Source: Nematostella vectensis (Eukaryota; Cnidaria; Anthozoa; Actiniaria; Edwardsiidae). From it: DNA of 64,000 nt. Shown here piece by piece: positions 41,901 through 52,978 of the stretch (positions within the stretch are counted from its first letter, which is position 1; each line of letters starts with the position of its first letter). Below the pieces are notes generated by a model. It worked only from the letters and a program-made list of their open reading frames with translations. It did not search any database and had not been told where the DNA came from. Position numbers and translations under genes: made by a program. The stretch is taken from contig NC_064034.1 of NCBI RefSeq assembly GCF_932526225.1, positions 18,970,927 to 19,034,926 of the forward strand, written 5' to 3'.

Positions 41901-44900
41901 AATATAGTGCTTTTGAACTGTTAAATAACAACAATAATATTACATACAATCACAAAAATCTGATTTACTGCACAAAACTAGGTAGAATTTATCTTGCCAC
42001 TTTTATGGTATGTGTTTCTGTGCCAAAGTTACTTAAACAAAAAATAATAACTACATGTACATGAACAGAGAGGCATTCAGTTTTAAGGGTGATTTTCATT
42101 AAGATGCCACTTCTATAAAAGCATAATGTAGAAACATTATCATGCTAACCTATCTGTTGCTTCTTTTTCTTTGCTTTAGGATTACTTGCTGCCTCTCTGT
42201 CAGCACTAGTCTCGGGAACGGGCGCAAGAAGAGCAGTGACTGATGCGTCATATGTATGATGAATGTCAGCCAGACGATGTAGTGGGAGGTCTGTGATGAG
42301 GTCACAGCTAATGACAATTACATCTTTCTGTTAAAAATTAACAAACGTTTACAATCATTATTACTGACTCACTAATTGAAGCTAACAAGGTGGAGCATGT
42401 ACAGGGTTTTTCAAAAGTTCGTGGAAACTTTAAAGATGCTCTTATCCACTGAGATGCCAACAGACTAACAGTTAGAAAAATAGCAAAAATTCTAGGAAGA
42501 AGCAAGAGTTTGGTTTCAAAGTGTACTCGAGTTTGGCGAAGTTTAGCCGACAAGCCAAGAAGTGGAATGCCGAAAGTGCTAAACCAAGCTGCAAAATGGT
42601 AGTCGAAAATGCCAAGAGAGTACAAGAAAGGATATTCATCCAGAAAAAAAATATATCCCAAGAGAAAAGCTATCTTAGGGTTTTTGTTAACCGTCTGGAG
42701 ATACATGACCAGGAAGGGTTGGAAACCTTTCAAGCAGCAGAAAAAGCCATTATTGAGCACCCAGCAAAAAAAAATCCCATTTGAAGTTTGCACGGAAGTA
42801 CAAATCTCTGTCCGATTCTGAATGGGAAACTTTCTATTTACTGACGAGTGCCCTAAATACTTGCTTTATCTCCCCAACTAAAAAAACAATGTTGTTTGAG
42901 GATCTCAAGAGACCAAAGTTCCCCCGTCTTGGCATGACCAGGTAGCATGACTGGTCGTGGCTTAACTTCACTACACTTTCTACCCCAGGGTCGAACAGTA
43001 AATTCAGAATACTACATCAAGAGAATCCTGGAAAAGGGAGTTAAACCTTTTTCAAGGAAATCCAATTCTGAAAACCTTGCGAAGAGAATGCTGTTTTCAA
43101 ATGAACGGTTTATGGTATTCGTGCAAGATGGAGCACCAGCTCATACCACTAAGGCAAGTCAGCACTGGTGCAAGAAAAACCTACCTGCTTCCCTAGAAAA
43201 AGCAGAATGGCTGGCTAACTCACCTGACCTCAATCCAATTGAGAACTTGTGGGGCATTATCGATGAAGAAACCTACCGTGATCCTCAGCCCAAGACAATG
43301 ACATCACTGAAATCCCGATTAAAGGAATGTGTCATTGTGTCGGTGCCAAGAATGTGTCATTGTCTACTCTGAGTAAACTTTCTCACTCCATGCCACAGCT
43401 TCTTAAGAACGTCACCAAAGCAAAAGGAGGACACACAAACTATTGACATTCATATGGTAGCTTGCTACATTATTGTATTTTATTTTGGTAACATTTTGTT
43501 GAAGTCTGACCATCAGAACTGAGGTTATAACAATTTGAAAGTGTCCACAAACTTTTGAAACACCCTGTAGAACTTGAAGTTGGATAAATTGAACTCCTTG
43601 ATTACTCTAACAGACCTCGAGTTCCATAGAAACTAATCTTCAGTTATCATACTTAGTTAAAACTTGAAATCTTTGCTAACTTGAACAGTTATTTTGTTTT
43701 CCTAAAGGGCTGAATCAATAGGGTTTCAATGTAGTTCTAAGAGAGGTATTACCTTAACTTAGTCTGTGTTATTCTGAGGTGTTAACATTTCACAGCTTTG
43801 CAGTTTCAAAATGTTATGTTCAGTAAAACTTTCAGAGATTTCACAGACTGGTTTTATTCCTTTCCCCCTTAACTGATTAAAACTGCATAATCATGTTGTA
43901 GTAGGAAAGCACATACCTCAATCACATCTTTAATATGTCGAAGAGAATCTGCAGTACCCATGTCAATGTCATCAGGGATTGTTTTGAGCTCAAACTTGAG
44001 TTTTGGATTACAATACATGGTCAATGCATGAGAGACTTCTGCTGCTTCTGCTTCTAGCGTGACAACTATAATTTCTGAAAATAGTATTGAATGAACTGAT
44101 TAGATGCAATTACGAGAACATGACTTACTTTACTACATCATAAAAGGCTCTCCCATTATACATGCGTCTAAGGAATCATGTGATATTTAACAAATTTAAC
44201 AATTAAATGCTTGGACTGCATTTGAACTATCAGTGTATGCTATAAGAAATCATCTAAGATAACTAACTATTTGTATGTAATACAGTACCGCTCACGAACA
44301 TACAGTAGGGACACTGTCCCTATGTTCGTGAGCGGTACTGTATCACATTTAGTTTTAGTCATCTTAGGTGATTTCTTATACAATAAAACAAACTCTATAT
44401 ATGTAAATTGACCCTTTGCTCTTTCAAAAAAGACTCCTGTACAGCATTCTAGGGTAGATAAGTTTGTTACACCTATTCAGAACAGTGTGTACAGGCCTGT
44501 AGCCAGAATCAAAATTTGCCTCATGCTGGCTACAGACCTGGTGTAGATTATTTTGTATTTCAGAAAAAGTTTGCACTCAGAGAATCAATGTGTTGTGACC
44601 TGCAGTGCTTCATGAGTGTAAATGAATAAGCGAATAAGCATAGATTAAAACAAATACAGTTTTGGAAAGCTATGATATTCTTGTTGATGTGCCTGTAAAC
44701 AAAAGACCAAGATTTGGCCATCAATTAACCTCTATGGGTTACAAGACATGGATTCATGGGTGCAAACATATTCAAAATCAATGTTATTAGAAACCTGAGT
44801 GCCAGAAGTGTACCAGGTATTCAGTATTTGGGCATGAACCCCCAGCTCTGGGGTATCTAGGAGTGTTTGTCTTTAGTGTGAATCTTTTACCATTAGATAG

Positions 44901-45236
44901 AAACAAATGCAATAAAAAACATTATGGTTAATTACTTTTTATTTGAAAATCTATCATTTTTATGTATTGCAATTACACCAAAAAGCTAGTAGCTAGTCTT
45001 AAAAAGGTGTCACTTGGGTATTTTATTTCTTATTTTTGTAAAGACTTTGACACAATACATCAATTATACGCCGATCGTGCATTACCTTCGAAACCCGCCT
45101 TTTCGAGTGTGTTGATAGGATACCATATTAGTGGCAGGTTCCCTACAGGCAGTAGAGCTTTAGGGATGTCTTCGCTGATGGGATACATGCGGGAACCACT
45201 GCCCGCTGCCATTATTACAGCTTGGAATTCCGCCAT
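38925..45236 (-). CDS. EIF2B3: Translation initiation factor eIF2B subunit gamma
   Basis: eIF2B-gamma is part of the catalytic subcomplex of the guanine nucleotide exchange factor that recharges eIF2 with GTP. Eleven minus-strand exons: 45086-45236, 43917-44074, 42150-42327, 41809-41917, 41583-41672, 41345-41481, 40745-40929, 40485-40565, 39888-40036, 39297-39400, 38925-38977. Phases agree throughout and the product is 464 aa (human 452). The nucleotidyltransferase-like domain starts with [20 protein letters not shown] and [16 protein letters not shown], then [16 protein letters not shown] and [16 protein letters not shown] Lys-rich loop (KAKKKKQQ) and SELIPYLVRKQ-like [13 protein letters not shown] follow. 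The C-terminal left-handed beta helix has hexapeptides such as [20 protein letters not shown] and [20 protein letters not shown]. It ends in VADQLMDFD, where others have GNDQLMEI. The last exon has a CAGCAG double acceptor. Confidence 0.95.
42400..43569 (+). mobile_element. Tc1/mariner-family transposon, defective, in EIF2B3 intron 2
   Basis: TA-flanked element of 1.17 kb. Left end TACAGGGTTTTTCAAAAGTT and right end (inverted) TACAGGGTGTTTCAAAAGTT are clear TIRs. The plus strand encodes an HTH region ([17 protein letters not shown], near 42470) and, after stops and frameshifts, the DDE catalytic end at 42947-43372: [12 protein letters not shown] with the second Asp, and [13 protein letters not shown] with the final acidic residue as Glu. 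The frame is broken between the DNA-binding and catalytic parts, so it cannot move by itself. It lies antisense to EIF2B3. Confidence 0.9.
44241..44385. repeat. Large hairpin in EIF2B3 intron 1 with a perfect 23-bp core stem
   Basis: The core arms 44280-44302 (ATACAGTACCGCTCACGAAC...) and 44321-44343 are exact reverse complements, with an inner AGGGACA/TGTCCCT extension. Outside the core, imperfect arms continue to about 44241 and 44385 (tataagaaatcatctaag against its inverse), giving roughly 60 paired positions per side. TA dinucleotides at the core ends fit a very short Tc1-type MITE. Confidence 0.85.
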
Positions 45237-46845
45237 AGTGCGAGATTTAAGGCCCCCAAACCCGAAACAATGCCTCAGATACTTATTGAAGTATTTGCTG
45301 TTGCCAAAAGTAGAAATCGCTGCGAGAAGCGAAAGATAAATGATTTTCAAGTCATTTTCAGTAAAAAGTCTCCTTTTGAGAGAACCTTCCTTGGTTGTTG
45401 CGAGGCTACTCAGCTACTCAATGGGATGTACGCTGGTTCCAAGCTGCGCGGGCTCGAAAGGATAGAACAATTCCACAATTCTCAATACCCCCCCCCCCCC
45501 CCCCCCCCATAAAAGTAATAGAGAATAACAAAAACAATGAAAACAGAAGTCATCGCTCGCCCACCGTGTTCTCTGCAGTGGCTAAAAGAGCTATGATGAT
45601 ATTCTCATATTTCCGGGACCGCCCGGGTGACTTTGGCATGACAATAAACTGCTTTGCTAAACGGCTTTCAACTCACTGCCAGCTATCCAACCTAAAAACA
45701 GAATTTTAAATTTGGAATATCAATGCTCATCTCAATTACCTGAAGCAAAAAAAAAAAAAGAAATTGAATGGCAAAAATCTAGACAATTCCATGAATATAA
45801 TTCCAAACTTTAAAGCATTCTGTGCTTCTTCCTTGGTCCGTTTTAGCTTATGATTTGCACACTTCCAGCCGTGACTTGTATTTCTCAGAGTCAGCGAGGT
45901 GTGACAGCAAGGCTGTGCTCGCGCGACCGCAACCCGCAAACTGAAATTGTAACAAACTTCAGTCCTTAGACTGGACAATTTTGAACATACAGTATATGTT
46001 CGGTCTCGACTCCCTCCCCCCCCCCTCTCTATGTTATTATCTGAATAGTCAATGTTTTTAACCATCAAAGCCAGTAGCCGCAAAGGACTCACTTTTTTTT
46101 TCTTCTCTCTCCTTCGTGCTCGGTAATATTTTTGTTTGTTCTTTACTGTGATAAAAAAAATCTGTATAAAGCCGTCCATTTTCCGCTCTGTCACTTCTTC
46201 CCAAATTACCGCGAAGCTAAGCCCTCGAATTTCTATCTGAAATAGTGCTGTGCTGATTTATTTTCTGAAGATTTTGGCTTTCGCGAAATTTTATTTTTTT
46301 GATTGTCGTTTATCCTAATCCTTCAAATTTTCTACCAAGATGGACTAAAAATATGAAAAGAAATCTAAACGCCTTTTGTGTTTTCCAAAATACTTTTACC
46401 TCTAAATGGAGGCCTTCATCTTCAGTTTGCTAAGCAGCTTCTTCTCTTTAAACACCGATATGTTTTATTTTTCTTCTGAAAAACCTTCAGCGAGAAAATG
46501 CCCCCCCCCCCCCCTGGCTATGGACTTTGAGACGGACATATAATAGAAGTAGTTAGATATTCACTGGGTCTTTTTGTACGAATTCGACGCGCACTTTGAC
46601 CTTAACAGGTATTTGGGATTATTGACACACTTTATAAAGGAAAAAAAAGAGGGACGTGGGATATAAAAACTTGCTCGCTGGCATTTAACCTGCCATCCTT
46701 GCTAGCCAAATCTCTAATTGCGCTATTTATTTAGGTTGTAGTAGTTATTGTTTGTTTGAGCGACAAGAAGCTCATGCGAGTGGAGTGACATTCACGTGCT
46801 TGTGAAGATTCTCGCATTGTTATTGGTCGAAAACCATGGTGCCGG
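45237..46845. other. Divergent intergenic region EIF2B3 / GLUL
   Basis: Contains C runs near 45489-45508 and 46501-46514. The ORFs here (for example 45736-46194 minus) have no recognisable family. It should contain the EIF2B3 promoter on its left side and the glutamine synthetase promoter on its right. Confidence 0.55.
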
Positions 46846-46868
46846 TGACGTCACACACTGTATTTATT
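46822..46868 (+). promoter_or_regulatory. GLUL: Glutamine synthetase core promoter with CRE and inverted CCAAT box
   Basis: ATTGG (inverted CCAAT) at 46823-46827, a perfect palindromic cAMP-response element TGACGTCA at 46846-46853, and a TATA-like tatttatt at 46861-46868 lie in a promoter-like order. They precede a probable 5' UTR exon that ends at the donor GTGAGT (46911), whose acceptor is at 47008. The start codon lies in the second exon. Confidence 0.6.
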
Positions 46869-47060
46869 GAGAGACGTGCCACTTTTCAAACATCACTTCG
46901 CTGAACCTTGGTGAGTTAGAATTTCTCGGTGATGTCTGAGATTTTTTCTTTCGTGTTCATATAGGGTACTGCCGCTGAATGTGTCCTGAATCTTGTTTTA
47001 TCTCTACAGCATTTTCAAATTCACGTAGAATCTTGCTAGAAGTAGACACATCGAACAGCC

Positions 47061-49674
47061 ATGGTTGCAGATAAGAGAACCGTGAGCGATAGACATGTGG
47101 TGCTCGAGAAGTATCAACGCCTAGACCAAGGAGACCGCGTGCAAGCTCTGTACATCTGGGTCGACGGATCCGGCGAGGGAATCAGATGTAAATCCAGAAC
47201 CCTTGACAAGCCTCCAAAGTCCCATGAAGATTTACCAATCTGGAATTTCGATGGTTCCAGTACTGCACAAGCCGAAGGCTGTAACAGCGATGTCTACCTT
47301 CACCCAATTAACATTTTCAAAGACCCCTTTCGCGGAGGAAATAACATCCTTGTCCTCTGCGAAACCTATCAGTTCGACCACAAGCCCACCAGAACCAACA
47401 AGAGAAAGACTTGTTTTGATGTTATGGAGAGCGAGAAAGTCAAGGTAAAGATTTTACTGACCACTTCACCCACCTTTCATCGTCCACGTTGTTTGTAGTG
47501 TTAGTTTTCAAAACTTCGTAAACCGTTCGAAATTAGTGTTTGGTACCCCCTTTTCGCTTGTATTTTGTATAAGATCAAGCTTATTTGATTAGTTGTTTTA
47601 TGATGGTTATTTCGGCTACATAAGGATAAAAAATACGCCTTTTATTCGTTCGAAAATATAAATTAAAGTAGGTGTTCGTTTTGGCGGGACCGAACCGCCA
47701 TTTTGACCTCTCGAGAGCGAAGCAAATCTTATAAAATCATATAAATAATCCTTCATTTGTATCAGCGGTTTATGGGAAACCTCGTACAAACAGCTCTCGT
47801 CCCTTCCGAGATCAAGTAATTTGGCACCGGCTAAAACGATTATTATTGAAAATCAAACTACTATTTATAAGCACCCGAATGGACTTTGCACTTGTGAACA
47901 ACAAAACAGCAGTGTTATTTTCGCCTCGCTGTATGTAGCCGTTATGTTGACAATAATTTGTTTTTACTTAATCCCGTTCTCAAGCCATCTTGGGTGTATT
48001 TGATACCCTTTTGGTGCCAGCATGAGGTTTATTGGCAAAGTTCCTAGCCAGGAAACCGGCGTCGTTTTGATTTCCAAATGCAAATGTACGAGAAGCTGAC
48101 TATTTTTGTTTGGTATTTATGCTTTTTCTAATTAAGATACGAAACCGCTTTAACACTCCCAAAGGGAATATTTTTATACACTACCAAAGGAAATATTTTT
48201 ATCCATTATAGAAAATATTCTTTTCCGCAATCCAATAAAAAAATGTTGTCGGTGTTTTGCATATTGCATCACCCAGAACAAGAAAGAATCAAACAATCAA
48301 ATTCGCCATTGTTTATCGATAACGCCGTGGGATTCTATGCACTGTCTTTTGAAATCCTTTAAAATTGGGTGTAATATGATTCTTGGGATTTATATAATTC
48401 GTTCTGTTAGCACTTAAAGCCGGTTTGTCTTGTTTCCGTTGCTGAATGATTGTAGAGCATGCGGAGTAACCTTGGCGAGCGGAAATCATGTGAGACCAAT
48501 GACGTCCAAAAATAAATTTTCTCTTTTATATTGGTCCCAGGAGAACTTGACATTTTTACCTGAACAGCATATTTTTAATAACTTAATTCATTTCATATTT
48601 ATCATTACCAAATTAATAATATATTTTTTTACAGCCCCATCGTCCATGGTTTGGCATTGAACAAGAATACACCCTGCTTGACATAGATGGTCACCCACTT
48701 GGATGGCCCAAGGGTGGCTTCCCAGGACCCCAAGGACCATACTATTGTGGTGTTGGGACCAACAAAGTGTTCGGCCGAGAGATTGTTGAGGCTCACTACC
48801 GCGCCTGCTTGTACGCTGGTGTCAAGATCGCTGGTACCAATGCTGAAGTCATGCCTGCCCAGGTATAGGACATTACTGCTGCAAATTTAGGGCTTATGTA
48901 GTTTCGTACCTATGCTATAGATATGGTGGTCCCATACAAGAATAATATGCATCAGCCAAGGGCATAATGAGTGGGTTCAATTATAGAGGGGCTAAGACTA
49001 TCCACAGCCTATGATTTGTAAAATGTCTAGTTGCCCTTTTGCTTAATTATTGGTTGGTTGTTTTACAGTGGGAATTCCAAGTTGGACCTTGCGAAGGTAT
49101 TGAGATGGGAGACCACTTGTGGGTTGCCAGATATCTGCTGCACCGTGTGGCAGAGGATTTTGGTGTGATAGTCACATTTGACCCCAAGCCCATGCCTGGT
49201 GACTGGAATGGCGCAGGTGCTCACTGCAACTACAGGTTAGTTCTTGCCCTTTTTTTTTTTTTTTTTCAAGATAGTTACTGTTTGATGATGGTATTGGGTC
49301 AGTGTTTCAAAACTCAATGTCTTACAATTCATCTTCTCTTCTTCAGCACGGAGGAGATGAGAGAAGAGGGTGGTATGGTACACATCTACACCGCCATTGA
49401 GAAACTAGAGAAGAACCATGACTACCACATCAGGTCCTATGATCCCAACGAGGGGCGTGACAATGCCCGCAGATTGACAGGAGCCCATGAGACATCCCGC
49501 ATTGACCAGTTCTCCCATGGTGTAGCCAACAGGGGTGCTAGTGTGAGAATACCACGTCAGTGTGCTGAGGATGGCAAGGGCTACCTGGAGGACAGAAGAC
49601 CATCATCCAACTGTGATCCTTACTCTGTGACAGAAGCCATTGTCAGAACAACAGTTCTTGATTACCAGCCTTGA
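47061..49674 (+). CDS. GLUL: Glutamine synthetase (glutamate-ammonia ligase)
   Basis: ATP-dependent synthesis of glutamine from glutamate and ammonium; the cytosolic class II (GSII) enzyme is a decamer. Coding exons 47061-47444, 48635-48862, 49069-49235 and 49347-49674 (phases 0, 0, 2) give 368 aa (human 373). A 5' UTR intron (46911-47008) precedes the ATG. The beta-grasp domain contains [18 protein letters not shown] and [20 protein letters not shown]. The catalytic domain starts at [16 protein letters not shown], then [58 protein letters not shown] and [15 protein letters not shown] with the substrate and ATP-binding Arg. It ends in [16 protein letters not shown]. All catalytic residues that I can recognise are present. 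Two AATAAA-type signals follow (best at 50002). Confidence 0.97.
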
Positions 49675-50001
49675 GGAGCAGAAAAGATTAAAATAATTGC
49701 TTTACTAAAGCAGGGGGGGAGGAGATGGGGAATACCACAATATTTGTGCTGGATCGCAAGGGGTTGGACATTGTTACAGTCATGAACAATTAGATTGAAT
49801 TATTGCAGCAAGGTTCATAGAATAGAGATATATGAGCAACAAGGGAAAATGGGTGGTATTTAATTACATCGACAATCATGTTTTAGCACATTCACTGTTT
49901 ATATCGTTTTTGTGATTTCACTTTATTAATGTTTTTGGTTATTTTAATTAGAAATGTATTTATTCTGTAAATTGTTGAAACGTAAATTAATAGTAGTTTA
50001 T

Positions 50002-50007
50002 AATAAA
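50002..50007 (+). other. GLUL: Polyadenylation signal AATAAA, GLUL
   Basis: Canonical hexamer in an AT-rich 3' flank, 328 bp after the stop codon. Confidence 0.6.
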
Positions 50008-51910
50008 GATATGTAATTTAATACTGCTTGGTTGTGTCAGTTGTACTAAGTGAAGACTAATCAAAGTAATGCCTAAATTCAAAGTTTGCACCCTACTACC
50101 ATGCTTCCATACTGTACTGCTATGAATTTATGGAAATCCTATGGATTTGTTGCTGTTGTGCTATAGGAAGTATTCTGAACCGTGTTTTGATGGGAAACTT
50201 AGGCCCCATGGAGGCTACTGGAAGATAAAGCTGCATTCAGCTTGGGTAGTACGATACTTAACTGCTTATAAGATAGTTTTTTCCAGATTAGCCTTAACAG
50301 GTACTATTTTAAATTTTATGCCACTTTGGTTCTTAAATAGGTTCTTAAGTTTAAAGAAAAGTTAAAATAGTTATTGCTGGTATAAGTGCAACAACTAAAG
50401 TGCAAAATGTCCTTACCAGCCTGGCCTTCGTAAAATATGTGGTCATGACCCTTTAATACCTTTTATTATTCTCAAAATATATCCATGTTCCTTTAACTAT
50501 TTGTGAGTTGGGCTATAAAGTGCGTGGGCTCCGTGATTGGTACGCATGCGTTTTCCACTGAGTGGGAGGTATCTGTTGGTGAGCTGGTTTCACCAGTTTT
50601 GAAAATTGTTACCGTGTATGTTGGAGACCATAGAAACAACCTTGATGACGATGTTATGTTTTTCACTAGCCTAAAAAAAAAAACAAAGGTGTATTATGAG
50701 CATCGTTTACTACATGAGAATTTTTTTTTTACTCCAAGGTAGCCCGTGCCCCCTCTAACATCTAATATATATATGTTTTTTAAATTGAAGAAACTGACGA
50801 TGATTCTGTGTTTCCTTTCTATGACAAACCGCCAAACAAGAGATTTAGTGATGTGTTGATTTGCCTATGAGAGCACAAACTATATGCGAGATATCCGTCG
50901 GCATACCCATCAAATATAGTCGCACTTAGAAAAAGAACATCCCGACACCCATATTTGAAATCTGGTGGATTCGAAGTCCAAATTGGAAATAGTACCCCCT
51001 TTAAGACCAGAGGGACGGAGGGGTTTTACTTATAACGAAATGCAGTTTGTCATATCCCTGACTCATAATCCTCGGGGCCGTAGCAGGGGGTGGGGCACTG
51101 GGAGCATGTCCTCCCTCCCCCAATAATTAAAAAAAAAATAAGGAAATGACAAGGGGCGTGGCTGTGCCCCTCCAATATTTTCTTAATATTTCTGTATTGT
51201 GCCTCCCCCATCTTACGTGGCCTGTTTCAGCTCTGCATCGATCAGTCTATGGACTGAGTGTGAATTAATTAGTTTCACACCCGGGCCATGCATTTAATTG
51301 AGGTCTGGGCCCCGAAGCGTAGCGAGCAACGGGTTTACAACGGTTTTAGGGGAATTTTTCACGGAAATGATTATCAATCATTTGGATAACGATATGATAT
51401 TTTACATCGTGTTTAACTTATATCCTGGTGCAAGAATCATGTGAAAAAAGCGGCGCTTTTCTCGAGAAATTCACGCGACTAGCTAACAGAACAGTGCATT
51501 CGAGAATGGCGCCGAAAACGGAACCATGGACACGTCAAGTGGTAATGGCGAATGAGCTGCTTCTCTGAGTTACAGTCACTGATTTCCAGATAAAAGGTAA
51601 AGTTTATTTTAGAAGTGTTATGCCTCATTGGTAAGTATATGCGATTGCTTCCACTGTTTGTAGATTGTGAGTTGTAAGGCCTTTTTAAAGACAGAACCCG
51701 TATTTGGTGTCGAGTTATGATTCGAAATTCTTGTTGATATTACGTTAAACCTGTCTTTATATATCTAGGTGATTACCTTGCCTAGTCTCGTGAAAACTTA
51801 TCGGTTTTACATAATTTTTTGTACATTATGAAAATGGGGACCTGTTTTGTTTCCCCAACTAGCACTCGTGTAAAAGAATTACTTTGCTTGGTTACACAAA
51901 TAATATACTG
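50008..51910. other. Intergenic repeat-rich DNA left of the giant minisatellite
   Basis: Near 51080-51190 there is a copy of a dispersed repeat also seen at about 31470-31570 (shared phrase aaatgacaaggggcgtggct, against aaatgacaggcgtggct). Bases 51241-51305 are an inverted copy of 61678-61742. A start-codon context near 51509 (gagaATGGCGCCG) with a possible GT donor soon after is too short to call. Confidence 0.6.
51241..51305. repeat. Dispersed repeat, inverted partner of 61678-61742
   Basis: The phrase ggactgagtgtgaattaat followed by cacacccgggccatgcattt is the reverse complement of the right-hand copy, with few differences. The two copies bracket the minisatellite arrays in opposite orientation. 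Confidence 0.85.
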
Positions 51911-52684
51911 GTGGAGAGGACGGTACTCTTGCCGAACACCAGGGTCCAACGAGGCAAGAGGTGGAGAGGACGGTACTCTTGCCGAACACCAGGGTCCAAC
52001 GAGGCAACAGGTGGAGAGGACCGTACACCAGGGTCCAACGAGGCAACAGGTGGAGAGGACCGTACTCTTGCCGAACACCAGGGTCCAACGAGGCAAGAGG
52101 TGGAGAGGACCGTACTCTTGCCGAACACCAGGGTCTAACGAGGCAACAGGTGGAGAGGACCGTACTCTTGCCGAACACCAGGGTCTAACGAGGCAAGAGG
52201 TGGAGAGGACCGTACTCTTGCCGAACACCAGGGTCCAACGAGGCAACAGGTGGAGAGGACCGTACTCTTGCCGAACACCAGGGTCTAACGAGGCAAGAGG
52301 TGGAGAGGACCGTACTCTTGCCGAACACCAGGGTCTAACGAGGCAAGAGGTGGAGAGGACCGTACTCTTGCCGAACACCAGGGTCTAACGAGGCAAGAGG
52401 TGGAGAGGACCGTACTCTTGCCGAACACCAGGGTCTAACGAGGAAACAGGTGGAGAGGACCGTACTCTTGCCGAACACCAGGGTCCAACGAGGCAAGAGT
52501 TGGAGAGGACGGTACTCTTGCCGAACACCAGGGTCTAACGAGGCAAGAGGTGGAGAGGACCGTACTCTTGCCGAACACCAGGGTCTAACGAGGCAAGAGG
52601 TGGAGAGGACCGTACTCTTGCCGAACACCAGGGTCCAACGAGGCAACAGGTGGAGAGGACCGTACACCAGGGTCCAACGAGGCA
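51911..52684 (+). repeat. 50-bp minisatellite, left array (about 15.5 units, forward)
   Basis: Unit: ggtggagaggaccgtactct, tgccgaacaccagggtccaa, cgaggcaaga. Shortened units lacking ctcttgccgaac occur near both ends (about 52020 and 52663). It is the same family as the right array but in the opposite orientation. Confidence 0.97.
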
Positions 52685-52863
52685 TACACCTGTTGAGGAG
52701 ATAGACAACTTTAATCAATACATGAGTTATTTGGGCGTAACACAAGGTACCACAGGGGCACGCTGCATTTGCTAAGGGTGTTATCGTGATTTTACCTAGA
52801 TTTTGAGTTTGGCGAATAAGGTATTCACCATTTTCATTTTTATTGCTTCAATCATATGTAAGT

Positions 52864-52974
52864 ATTTCCCTGCTAGCAGAGGCCTCTTTTCTCTGTAGTT
52901 CGCTGGGCTGGAGTTCCTCGCGAACTCCAGCCCAGCGAAATACAGAGAAAAGAGGCCTCTGCTAGCAGGGAAAT
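52864..52974. repeat. Near-perfect hairpin at the array inversion point (53-bp arms, 5-bp loop)
   Basis: Arms 52864-52916 and 52922-52974 are reverse complements with a single mismatch; the loop is ctcgc. The right array begins 4 bp after the right arm. The left array ends 180 bp before the left arm. Confidence 0.97.
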
Positions 52975-52978
52975 GTAT

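Noticed and set aside
45736..46194. 152-codon minus-strand ORF near the EIF2B3 promoter
   Set aside because: Low-complexity KKK/FFF ends, no family resemblance, and it runs across a C-rich tract.
51509..51560. Short first exon MAPKTEPWTR
   Set aside because: Only about ten codons before a possible GT; no downstream exon before the minisatellite. Unsupported.
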